Source: Burkholderiales bacterium
Lineage (GTDB): Bacteria > Pseudomonadota > Gammaproteobacteria > Burkholderiales > SG8-39
Assembly: GCA_014860395.1 (NCBI GenBank)
Contig: JACZJU010000018.1
Span: 1-51,004 of the forward strand
DNA length: 51,004 nt
Direction: 5' to 3'
Shown here: positions 8,845 to 16,672 of the stretch, piece by piece
Layout of the letters: each line of letters begins with the position of its first letter
How positions within the stretch are numbered: position 1 is the first letter of the stretch
The notes under the pieces: generated by a model
What the model was told of the DNA's origin: nothing
The model's database searches: none
The model's input: only the letters and a program-made list of their open reading frames with translations
Position numbers and translations under genes: made by a program

Positions 8845-10197
8845 CTAGCGCATGCCCGGTATCATTCCCTTCATCCCGCGCATCATCTTCGCCATTCCGC
8901 CCTTCTGCATCTGCTTCATCATTTTCTGCATCTGCTCAAACTGCTTCAACAGGCGATTGACCTCTTGCACCTGCACGCCGGCGCCGGCGGCGACGCGGCG
9001 CTTGCGCGTCGCCTTCATCAATTCCGGATGCGCGCGTTCCTGCCGCGTCATCGAGTTGATGATGCCCTCAGTGCGGCGCATCTGCTTCTCGCCCATGTCG
9101 GCCGACTGCGCCTGCGCCGCCTGCGCCAGCTGTGCCGGCAGTTTGTCTATCATGGAGGAGAGCCCGCCCATCTTGCGCATCTGGCCGATCTGCTGCTTAA
9201 AATCCTCCAGATCGAAACCCTTGCCGCGCTTCAACTTGTCGGCAAGTTTCTGCGCCTCATCGACATCGACGCTTTTGCGCGCCTCCTCCACCAGCGACAG
9301 CACATCGCCCATGCCGAGGATGCGTGCCGCCATGCGCTCCGGATGAAACGCTTCCAATGCGGCGAGTTTCTCGCCCACGCCGGCGAATTTGATCGGCTTG
9401 CCGGTGACCTGCCGCACCGACAGCGCCGCGCCGCCGCGCGCGTCGCCATCGAGCTTGGTCAACACCACGCCGGTGAGCGGCAATGCATCGCTGAAGGCCT
9501 TGGCCACGTTGACCGCGTCCTGGCCCTGCATCGCGTCGACCACAAACAGGGTTTCGGCGGGGCTGAGCGCGGCATGCAACTGCGTAATCTCCTGCATCAT
9601 CGCCGCATCGATCGCCAGACGGCCGGCGGTATCGACGATGAGCACGTCGTTGTAGTGCTTCTTTGCGTAATCGAGCGCCGCCAAAGCAATTTCCTGCGGA
9701 TTTTGGCCGGGCGCCGATTCGAAGAAATCGACCTGCAGCTGGCCGGCTATGGTGCGCAATTGCTCGATCGCGGCCGGGCGGTAGACGTCGCAGCTCGCGA
9801 GCAATGGCTTCTTCTTCTGCTCGGCAAGGAACCTGGCCAGCTTGCCGCTGGTGGTGGTCTTGCCCGAGCCCTGCAGGCCGGCCATGAGGATCACTGCGGG
9901 CGGGGTGACTGCAAGGTCGAGCGCTGCGTTTTCCCCGCCCATCAGGACGGCCAGTTCGCGCTGCACCACGCCCACCAGGGCCTGGCCCGGCGTAAGGCTG
10001 CCTATCACCTCCTCGCCCATCGCCTTTTGCTTCACCGCGGCGATGAAATCCTTCACCACCGGCAGGGCGACGTCGGCCTCGAGCAGCGCCATGCGCACCT
10101 CGCGCAGCGCGTCGGCGACGTTGGCTTCGGTCAGGCGTGCCTCGCCCCGCAGGGTCTTGATGACCCTGGACAAACGGTTGGTCAGGTTATCTAGCAT
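8845..10197 (-). CDS. ffh: Signal recognition particle protein Ffh
   Basis: GTPase subunit of the signal recognition particle, which binds 4.5S RNA and signal sequences and delivers ribosomes to FtsY. 450 residues. The N helical domain begins MLDNLTNRLSRVIKTLRGE. The G domain has Walker A GLQGSGKTTTSGKLA (about 107-121), DTAGRLAID (about 190) and TKLDGDARGG (about 248). The C-terminal M domain is Met-rich (MQKMMKQMQKGGMAKMMRGMKG). Its start codon is only 21 bases from the divergent ypjD start, so promoter elements of each must reach into the other gene or sit in that gap. The 223-base space between ffh and rpsP shows nothing beyond the rpsP promoter. Confidence 0.98.
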   Translation of the reverse strand: MLDNLTNRLSRVIKTLRGEARLTEANVADALREVRMALLEADVALPVVKDFIAAVKQKAMGEEVIGSLTPGQALVGVVQRELAVLMGGENAALDLAVTPPAVILMAGLQGSGKTTTSGKLARFLAEQKKKPLLASCDVYRPAAIEQLRTIAGQLQVDFFESAPGQNPQEIALAALDYAKKHYNDVLIVDTAGRLAIDAAMMQEITQLHAALSPAETLFVVDAMQGQDAVNVAKAFSDALPLTGVVLTKLDGDARGGAALSVRQVTGKPIKFAGVGEKLAALEAFHPERMAARILGMGDVLSLVEEARKSVDVDEAQKLADKLKRGKGFDLEDFKQQIGQMRKMGGLSSMIDKLPAQLAQAAQAQSADMGEKQMRRTEGIINSMTRQERAHPELMKATRKRRVAAGAGVQVQEVNRLLKQFEQMQKMMKQMQKGGMAKMMRGMKGMIPGMR

Positions 10198-10218
10198 TCT
10201 GTAGTGTAAAATTTGGGC

Positions 10219-11076
10219 ATGGCCGAGATTCTACTCTATGCCCTCACCACTCTCCTATACGCGCTGCTGGGGCTGCATTTCTGGCGCACGCGCTGGACCG
10301 GCGGAGGCAAAGCGGCGGACGCGGCCCAAAGTACCGGTATCGTTTCCTTGGAGCGCGTGGCCATACTCGCCCCGTTCCTGCTGCATACCTACCTGCTCTA
10401 CACCGGCCTTTTCGCCGCGGCCGAGCTGCGCTTCGGTTTTTCCCAAGCCCTTTCGGTGACACTGTGGCTGACCGTGCTGATCTACTGGGTGGAGAGCCTG
10501 ATCTACGACGTCAAGGGCATGCAGGCACTGGTGCTGCCGCTTGCGGCCGTGTGCGCGCTGCTGCCGGCGTTCTTTCCAGGACCGGAGACGCCGGCCTATG
10601 CGCAGACTTTTGTATTCAGAATCCATCTGCTGGTCGCCATGCTCGCCTACAGCCTGTTCACCATCGCCGCGCTGCACGCCACCCTGATGACGGTGCTGGA
10701 GCGGCGCCTTCACGGCGGCAAGCATGCCGGGCCCGCCGAATCGCTCTCCGGGCCTTGGGCTTCGCTGCCTCCGCTGATGACGTTGGAAGCGCTGCTGTTT
10801 CGCATCCTCATCCTCGGCTTCGTCCTGCTGAGCCTGACGCTGGGTTCCGGCTTCGTGTTTTCGGAGGAATTGTTCGGCAAAGCAGCGCGGTTCAATCACA
10901 AAACGGTGTTTGGCATCCTCTCCTGGATTATCTTTGCCACGCTTCTGGTCGGCCGCTACGGTTGGGGCTGGCGCGGCCGCACTGCGCTGCGCTGGACGCT
11001 CGCCGGATTCGTCGCGCTGGTGCTCGCCTACGTCGGCAGCATGTTCGTTCTCCAAGTTATTCTCGGACGGGTGTAG
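10219..11076 (+). CDS. ypjD: Cytochrome c assembly-family inner membrane protein, YpjD/CcsA-like
   Basis: Polytopic protein of 285 residues with about eight hydrophobic helices, matching the CcsA/HemX/YpjD branch of the cytochrome-c-assembly superfamily. In E. coli, ypjD also sits between ffh and a CorB-type gene, and that synteny supports the call more than any single motif. ATG 10219 is taken as start; TTG 10213 would add two residues. A TAAAAT box at 10207-10212 is very close upstream. Heme binding is possible for the superfamily, but the exact role (some relatives are linked to ion homeostasis) is not settled by this sequence. Confidence 0.85.
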   Translation: MAEILLYALTTLLYALLGLHFWRTRWTGGGKAADAAQSTGIVSLERVAILAPFLLHTYLLYTGLFAAAELRFGFSQALSVTLWLTVLIYWVESLIYDVKGMQALVLPLAAVCALLPAFFPGPETPAYAQTFVFRIHLLVAMLAYSLFTIAALHATLMTVLERRLHGGKHAGPAESLSGPWASLPPLMTLEALLFRILILGFVLLSLTLGSGFVFSEELFGKAARFNHKTVFGILSWIIFATLLVGRYGWGWRGRTALRWTLAGFVALVLAYVGSMFVLQVILGRV

Positions 11077-11211
11077 GTATCCAATTGCGAAGCATCGTGC
11101 GTAGTATGTGGTATGCCGCCTGCAGAGTATGGGACGCATCGGCCGAGTTTGCGCCGCGCCGGGCGCAATCCATCCGGCGCTCTTAGCGCCTGGCGCCAGG
11201 CGCAGCACTTT

Positions 11212-12507
11212 ATGGACGACATCCCCTTATCGGCACAGTTCGGCGCACTGATAGTCATGCTGCTGCTATCGGCGTTCTTCTCGCTCGCGGAAACCAGCAT
11301 GATGGCGCTCAACCGCTATCGGCTGAAGCACATGGTCAAGCAGGGTCATCGCGGCGCGAAGCTGGCACATGCGCTGCTCGCCAGAACTGACCAGCTCCTT
11401 GGCGTAATCCTGCTCGGCAATACCCTGGTGGCTGCCGGCGCGGCGACCCTCGCCGCGATGATCGCGCACCAGCTGCTGGGCGAATACAAGTGGGTTCCCG
11501 GGGTGAGCGCAATCGCGATCACGCTTGCTCTGCTGATATTCTCCGAAATCACGCCCAAGGTGATCGGCGCCGCGCACGCCGAGCGCATCGCATTTGCAGT
11601 GAGCTACGTGCTCACCCCGATGCTGAAACTCCTCTACCCGGTGGTATGGTTCGTCAATCTGTTCGTATCCGCGCTGCTGATGCTGCTGCGGTTCAAGCCA
11701 CCCGCAGGCGGCGAGCCGCAACGCCTTAGCGCCGAGGAGCTGCGCTCTCTGGTTCTCGAGGCCGGGCACTTTATCCCAAAGAAGCACCGCAGCATCCTGG
11801 TCAACCTGTTCGATCTCGAGCGCATCACGGTGGAGGACGTGATGAGGCCACGCGCACAGATCGAAGCGGTCGATCTTGAGGCGCCGATCGAGCGTATTGC
11901 CGAGCAACTCGCCACCAGCTACCACACGCGGCTGCTGGTGTACCGCAACGAACTCGGCAACATTGCCGGCATTCTGCATTTGCGCAAAGTGCTGGCGCTG
12001 ATGCGCGATGGCGATTTGGAACGCGACAAGCTCGCCGAACTGCTGACCGAACCCTATTTCGTTCCGGCGAGCACGCCGCTATTCGCGCAGCTGCAGTACT
12101 TTCAGGAAAATCACCAGCGCTTCGCGCTGGTGGTGGACGAGTATGGCGAGCTGCAGGGGCTGATGACGCTGGAGGACATTATCGAGGAGATCATCGGCGA
12201 ATTCACCACCACCGCCCCTTCCGTCGCCACCATTCGCGCCTGGGACAATAACGACAGTGCGCTGGTGGAGGGTGCAAGCTCCTTGCGCGAGCTCAATCGC
12301 AAGCTGGGTCTGGCACTGCCACTGGGCGGACCTAAAACCTTGAACGGCCTGATCCTGGAACATTTCCAGGACATCCCCGAGGCCGGCGTCAGCCTGAAGA
12401 TCACCGACGTGCCCATGGAAATTGTGCAGACCCAGGACCGCGTGGTAAAGACGGTGCGCCTGTTCAAACCCAAAGCGGCTAAGCTTCCGGCGACGGAAAA
12501 ATTCTGA
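11212..12507 (+). CDS. CNNM/CorB-type transporter with CBS domains (HlyC/CorC family)
   Basis: Membrane protein of 431 residues: an N-terminal CNNM (DUF21) transmembrane domain (about 1-180) with FFSLAETSMMALN, then a CBS pair (about 200-330; VEDVMRPRAQIEAVDLE and FALVVDEYGELQGLMTLEDIIEEIIGEF in two parts), then a C-terminal CorC_HlyC domain (about 345-425). Family members are linked to Mg2+ (or Co2+) export or homeostasis with nucleotide sensing by CBS. ATG 11212 (MDDIPLSAQFG) is chosen; the 33 codons before it read like non-coding DNA. Position next to ypjD and ffh matches E. coli yfjD/corB. Confidence 0.9.
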   Translation: MDDIPLSAQFGALIVMLLLSAFFSLAETSMMALNRYRLKHMVKQGHRGAKLAHALLARTDQLLGVILLGNTLVAAGAATLAAMIAHQLLGEYKWVPGVSAIAITLALLIFSEITPKVIGAAHAERIAFAVSYVLTPMLKLLYPVVWFVNLFVSALLMLLRFKPPAGGEPQRLSAEELRSLVLEAGHFIPKKHRSILVNLFDLERITVEDVMRPRAQIEAVDLEAPIERIAEQLATSYHTRLLVYRNELGNIAGILHLRKVLALMRDGDLERDKLAELLTEPYFVPASTPLFAQLQYFQENHQRFALVVDEYGELQGLMTLEDIIEEIIGEFTTTAPSVATIRAWDNNDSALVEGASSLRELNRKLGLALPLGGPKTLNGLILEHFQDIPEAGVSLKITDVPMEIVQTQDRVVKTVRLFKPKAAKLPATEKF

Positions 12508-12617
12508 AACTGCCCAAAGCATGCCGGGGCCTGCTTCATCACGCGGAAAAGAGGCAGAAATACATCTATCTTCAAAGTATTAGATCAATAACCTCAGCCT
12601 TTACAAAACCCCATTGG

Positions 12618-12658
12618 CGGTGCATCATCACCGGCAGCGCATCATGATGAATGCACCG
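12618..12658. repeat. Inverted repeat upstream of pilC
   Basis: Perfect 8-base arms CGGTGCAT / ATGCACCG enclose about 25 bases that contain further short complementary runs (atcatc, gatgat). It lies 47 bases before pilC in the only sizeable spacer here (12508-12704). It could be an operator or a hairpin that shapes the start of the pil transcript. No convincing sigma-54 site was seen. Confidence 0.45.
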
Positions 12659-12704
12659 GCAATACACTAGGCACTAGGCGCCGTCGGAAGCCTGGGAGGA
12701 ATAC

Positions 12705-13928
12705 ATGGTCACAGCCACAGCGGCAAAAGACAGGATCAAGGACTTCACCTTCAACTGGGAGGGGAAGGACAAACAGGGCAAGGTCGTCAAGGGAGAGTTG
12801 CGCGCCCAAGGCGAGGCCGTGGTCAATGCGACCCTGCGTCGGCAAGGCATCCTGGTAACCAAAGTGAAGAAGCAGCGCGTCGGCGGGGGCGGCACCGTCT
12901 CCGAGAAAGACGTCGCGCTGTTTACGCGCCAGCTCGCCACCATGATGAAAGCCGGCGTGCCGCTGTTGCAGTCTTTCGACATCGTCGGCAAGGGGCACAG
13001 CAATCCCGCGGTTGCGAGGCTGCTGATGTCGATCAAGACGGACGTCGAGACCGGCTCCAGCCTGACCCAGGCATTTCGCAAATTTCCGCTGCATTTCGAC
13101 CCCCTGTTCTGCAACCTGGTAGGCGCTGGCGAGCAGGCCGGCATTCTGGAATCGCTGCTCGACCGCCTGGCGACCTACCAGGAGAAGACCCTGGCGATCA
13201 AGTCCAAGATCAAGTCCGCGCTGTTCTACCCCGTCGCGATTATCGCGGTCGCCTTCATCATCACTGCGGTCATCATGATCTTCGTGATCCCCGCGTTCAA
13301 ACAGGTGTTCAGCAGCTTCGGCGCCGACCTGCCAGCGGCGACCCTGATTGTGATGGGAATATCAGACGTCTTCGTCGCGTACTGGTACATCATCTTCCCG
13401 TTGATCTTCGGCGGCGTGTACGGTTTCATGTATGCGTGGAAGCGTTCGCTCGCGGTGCAGATCTTCATGGACAAACTCCTGCTCAAGGCACCGGTCTTCG
13501 GCCACCTGATACGCATTTCGACCATCGCACGCTGGACACGCACGCTCTCGACCATGTTTGCGGCCGGCGTGCCGCTGGTGGAGGCGCTTGATTCCGTAGG
13601 CGGCGCCGCCGGCAACTACGTCTACCTGGTCGCGACCAAGAAAATCCAGCAGGCCGTCAGCACCGGCTCCAGCCTCACGGCAGCCATGACCGAAACTGCC
13701 GTATTCCCGAGCATGGTGATCCAGATGGTGCAGATCGGAGAGGAATCGGGCGCGCTCGACGGCATGCTGTCCAAGGTTGCCGATTTTTTCGAGTCCGAAG
13801 TGGACGATGCCGTGGAGGCGCTGTCCAGTCTGATGGAACCGATCATCATGGTGGTGCTGGGTACGTTGATCGGTGGTATGGTGATCGCGATGTACCTGCC
13901 CATCTTCAAACTCGGTGCCGTTGTCTAG
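12705..13928 (+). CDS. pilC: Type IV pilus inner-membrane platform protein PilC
   Basis: Platform protein of the type IV pilus machine (type II secretion F family), 407 residues. An N-terminal cytoplasmic segment (FNWEGKDKQGKVVKGEL) precedes two T2SSF repeats: the first with FTRQLATMMKAGVPLLQSFDIV (read in two parts, about 67-88), the second with RWTRTLSTMFAAGVPLVEALD near 275. TM helices are at about 175-200, 225-245 and the C-terminus (IMVVLGTLIGGMVIAMYLPIF, part). A strong ribosome site GGGAGGA precedes ATG 12705. pilB, often found just upstream in related species, is not in this window. Confidence 0.95.
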   Translation: MVTATAAKDRIKDFTFNWEGKDKQGKVVKGELRAQGEAVVNATLRRQGILVTKVKKQRVGGGGTVSEKDVALFTRQLATMMKAGVPLLQSFDIVGKGHSNPAVARLLMSIKTDVETGSSLTQAFRKFPLHFDPLFCNLVGAGEQAGILESLLDRLATYQEKTLAIKSKIKSALFYPVAIIAVAFIITAVIMIFVIPAFKQVFSSFGADLPAATLIVMGISDVFVAYWYIIFPLIFGGVYGFMYAWKRSLAVQIFMDKLLLKAPVFGHLIRISTIARWTRTLSTMFAAGVPLVEALDSVGGAAGNYVYLVATKKIQQAVSTGSSLTAAMTETAVFPSMVIQMVQIGEESGALDGMLSKVADFFESEVDDAVEALSSLMEPIIMVVLGTLIGGMVIAMYLPIFKLGAVV

Positions 13929-14012
13929 CGCGAAAGGGAGAGAGACGGCGGGAACGGCAGCGGAGCGTCCGACCCGCGTGGCCTTCTCCGCGCTCCACCC
14001 TTCCCCCGGCAT

Positions 14013-14870
14013 ATGGCGTCCCTAGCGGCCATGGCCCATCCCGCGGTATTTCCCTGGCTCTGCCTCGTAGTAGGGCTATGCATTGGATCGTTTCTGAACG
14101 TGGTGATTTATCGCCTGCCCAAGATCATGCAACGCGACTGGGAGGTTCAGTGCGCCGAGCTGCGCGACGAGAAGCCCCCCGAACAGGAACCCTTCAGTTT
14201 GGCCCGGCCGCGTTCGCGCTGTCCCGCCTGCGCGCACCCGATCACAGCGCTACAGAACATCCCGCTCGTGAGCTATGTCGCGCTTGGCGGCAAGTGCGCT
14301 GCCTGCGGCGCGCGTATCAGCCCGCGCTATCCGCTGATCGAGGCCTTGAGCGGACTCGCGGGCGCCTACGCGGCCTGGCACTTCGGCTTCGGCCTCGCCG
14401 CATTCGCGGCGATGGCGTTTCTGTGGTGCATGATCGCACTTACTTTTATCGATTTCGACACCCAGTTGCTGCCCGACTCGATCACGCTGCCGCTGGTCTG
14501 GGCCGGACTCATGCTCAATCTCGGCGGCACTTTTGCCGACCTCAGCTCGGCGGTGATCGGAGCGGCAGCCGGATACCTCTCGCTGTGGAGCGTGTATTGG
14601 GGCTTTCGCATCGCCACCGGCAAGGAAGGCATGGGGTTTGGCGACTTCAAGCTGCTCGCCGCGATCGGCGCCTGGCTCGGATGGCAGATGCTGCCGCTGG
14701 TGGTACTCGCCTCCTCTCTAGTCGGTGCCGTCGCGGGCATCGCGCTCATGCTGTTCGCCAGGCACGGGCGTAACGTGCCGATTCCGTTCGGCCCCTACCT
14801 CGCCGTGGCCGGCGTGGTCGCCCTGTTCTGGGGCAAGCCGCTGACGCACGCATATCTTAACTTGCTTTAA
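14013..14870 (+). CDS. pilD: Prepilin peptidase / N-methyltransferase PilD
   Basis: Inner-membrane aspartyl protease (A24 family) that cleaves and N-methylates prepilins, 285 residues. The cytoplasmic zinc-binding loop has the four cysteines CPAC...CAAC (about 71-74 and 92-100). Catalytic aspartates lie in DFDTQLLPD (about 149) and GMGFGDFK (about 208-215, the GxGxGD motif). About eight TM helices. ATG 14013 or ATG 14031 could be the start. It sits between pilC and coaE, the usual betaproteobacterial order. Confidence 0.95.
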   Translation: MASLAAMAHPAVFPWLCLVVGLCIGSFLNVVIYRLPKIMQRDWEVQCAELRDEKPPEQEPFSLARPRSRCPACAHPITALQNIPLVSYVALGGKCAACGARISPRYPLIEALSGLAGAYAAWHFGFGLAAFAAMAFLWCMIALTFIDFDTQLLPDSITLPLVWAGLMLNLGGTFADLSSAVIGAAAGYLSLWSVYWGFRIATGKEGMGFGDFKLLAAIGAWLGWQMLPLVVLASSLVGAVAGIALMLFARHGRNVPIPFGPYLAVAGVVALFWGKPLTHAYLNLL

Positions 14871-14871
14871 C

Positions 14872-14954
14872 AGGCTGTTGAAAAGCGCTTCCAGGACAGG
14901 ATAATGCGTCACATCACGATCCGGTTTCGGAGGAAAGCGTTTTTCAATAGTCCT
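14872..14954. repeat. 82-bp imperfect inverted-repeat element (MITE-like)
   Basis: The ends are imperfect inverted repeats of about 22 bases: aggctgttgaaaagcgcttcc at the left, and a right end whose complement reads aggactattgaaaaacgc followed by tttcc. The interior has no coding potential. IS elements of several families end in similar GGCTGTTGAAAA sequences, so this may be a deletion derivative. It starts 2 bases after the pilD stop and could act as a terminator-like hairpin. Confidence 0.5.
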
Positions 14955-15046
14955 GACTTGGGGAATATAAAAGGGGGCTCCGCACCCGTCTTCAACATCG
15001 TGATAGCGCATGTGGTCACGTTCACGCGCGGGGCAGGGTTATACCG

Positions 15047-15652
15047 ATGCCCTATGTCGTAGGCCTGACTGGCGGCATAGGCAGCGGCAAGAGCGCCGCG
15101 GCGCAGGTGTTTGCCGAACTGGGAGCGACGGTCATCGACACGGACGCCATTGCGCACGAACTCACCGCACCCGGCGGAGCCGCTATCGAACCTATCCGCG
15201 CCGCCTTTGGCCAAGATTGCATCACCGACCAGGGCTCGCTAGCGCGCCCGCGGATGCGCGAGTTGGTATTCGCCGATGCCGCAAAAAAGCGCCTGCTCGA
15301 GGCTATCCTGCACCCGCTAATTCGCGCAAACTCGAACGCGTTGGTGCAGACCGCACGCGGACCGTATGTAATCCTGATGGTGCCGCTGCTGATCGAGTCG
15401 CGCGACTACCGCGGACGCTGCCAGCGCATTCTGGTAGTGGACTGCCCAGAAGAGTTGCAGATCGAACGCGTCATCGCGCGCAGCGGGATTTCCGCAGAGC
15501 AGGTGCGTGCGATCATGGCGGCGCAGGCAACGCGCGCGGTGCGCCTCGCGGCTGCCGACGATGTGATCGACAACAGCGGCCACCCGGCGCAATTGCGCCG
15601 CCAGGTCGAAGCGCTGCACCAGCGCTATCTGCAGCTCGCCGCAGACGGATGA
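15047..15652 (+). CDS. coaE: Dephospho-CoA kinase
   Basis: Last enzyme of coenzyme A synthesis: phosphorylates the 3'-OH of dephospho-CoA with ATP. 201 residues. The P-loop GLTGGIGSGKS is at residues 6-16, followed by VIDTDAIAHEL (about 30-40) and the lid/CoA region with VPLLIESRDYRGRC (about 105-118). It lies in the pilD-coaE-zapD order common in betaproteobacteria. Confidence 0.96.
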   Translation: MPYVVGLTGGIGSGKSAAAQVFAELGATVIDTDAIAHELTAPGGAAIEPIRAAFGQDCITDQGSLARPRMRELVFADAAKKRLLEAILHPLIRANSNALVQTARGPYVILMVPLLIESRDYRGRCQRILVVDCPEELQIERVIARSGISAEQVRAIMAAQATRAVRLAAADDVIDNSGHPAQLRRQVEALHQRYLQLAADG

Positions 15653-15722
15653 AGTTGTAAATTGCTCACAAATCGGTCAGAATCTTCAAAACCAGGCTCT
15701 ACTTTGGAGGACTAGCGCGATA

Positions 15723-16478
15723 GTGATCACTTACGAATATCCCATCAACGAGCGGATCCGCACGCTGCTGCGCCTGGAGGATCTGTTCGATCGTGCGCGT
15801 TTCTTCCTCGCACGCCAGGATGCCCTTGATCACCACGCCGCGCTGCTCACGCTGTTCGAGATTCTCGAAGTCGCGGGCCGCGCCGACCTGAAGTCCGACC
15901 TGCTGCAGGAACTGGAACGGCAAAAACAAGTGCTGCTCTCGTTCCGCAACAACCCGGAAATCTCCGAGGAAGCGCTGAACCAGGTTATCTCCGAAATCGA
16001 ACAGTCGAGTTCGGCGCTTTTCAGCATGACCGGCAAGGTCGGCCAGTACTTGCGCGAGAATGAATGGCTGATGTCGATCAAGCAACGTACCGGCATTCCA
16101 GGCGGCGTGTGCGAATTCGACCTGCCCTCCTACCACTTCTGGCTGCATCGCGATTCCGGCTCGCGCGCCTTCGACTTGCACGGCTGGATCAACCCGCTGT
16201 ATCCGCTGCGCGACGCTTCAGCGATCGTGCTGCGGCTGCTGCGCGAGAGCGGCAAACCGTCCAAAATCGTCGCCCAGCAAGGCCTGTTTCAGCAGATGCT
16301 CGGCGGCAGGGTAGTGCAGATGGTGGGAATCCGCCTGCCGCAAGCGTCGGAATTCATTCCGGAGATCAGCGCGAACAAGTATGCGCTCAACATCCGCTTT
16401 ACAGTATTTGGCGACGATGTGCGTCCGCACACCAGCACTTCGAATGTGGAATTCGAACTTACCCTGTGCAACCTCTAG
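15723..16478 (+). CDS. zapD: Cell division protein ZapD
   Basis: Z-ring associated protein that bundles FtsZ filaments, 251 residues from GTG 15723 (MITYEYPINERIRTLLRLED); a GGAGG-type site lies about 12 bases upstream. The helical N-terminal half and beta C-terminal half (WINPLYPLRDASAIVLRLLR, GVCEFDLPSYHFWL) match the family. It ends FELTLCNL. The genomic island begins at this gene: the 11 bases at 16458-16468, coding for the last residues, recur at 34114-34124, just before yacG. If the island were excised across this repeat, zapD would end after FELTL at a TGA and be followed 3 bases later by yacG. Confidence 0.95.
   Translation: MITYEYPINERIRTLLRLEDLFDRARFFLARQDALDHHAALLTLFEILEVAGRADLKSDLLQELERQKQVLLSFRNNPEISEEALNQVISEIEQSSSALFSMTGKVGQYLRENEWLMSIKQRTGIPGGVCEFDLPSYHFWLHRDSGSRAFDLHGWINPLYPLRDASAIVLRLLRESGKPSKIVAQQGLFQQMLGGRVVQMVGIRLPQASEFIPEISANKYALNIRFTVFGDDVRPHTSTSNVEFELTLCNL
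16458..16468. other. Candidate attL core (11-bp direct repeat, left)
   Basis: Sequence cttaccctgtg inside the last codons of zapD; an identical copy is at 34114-34124, directly before yacG. A site in the 3' end of a gene, with the end of the gene restored by the element, is a common integration pattern for tyrosine integrases. The repeat is short, so chance is possible. Confidence 0.5.
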
Positions 16479-16600
16479 GCTCGTTCGATAACGTCCAGTA
16501 ACGTCCGGACGTTTCACCTGAAGCACGCTTTTCCCTCTGTAAACTTGTTTTATCCCGTCCGTTGGCATACAGTTGCAGCCAAGGGTTTGCGCGATGCTAC

Positions 16601-16628
16601 GTGAGTAGCTGGCATCAAGTGAGTAGCT
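16601..16628. repeat. Tandem 10-bp repeat before the integrase gene
   Basis: gtgagtagct occurs at 16601-16610 and 16619-16628, 18 bases apart, in the 194-base gap between zapD and the integrase. Its core tgagtagc recurs at 34047-34054 near the right end. Such paired sites on both sides of a core are what arm-type integrase-binding sites look like, but the motif could also be an operator for the integrase promoter. Confidence 0.4.
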
Positions 16629-16672
16629 AGACCCGGAAAAATGCATGACCGTGCAATTTCAGGAAGAAGGCT

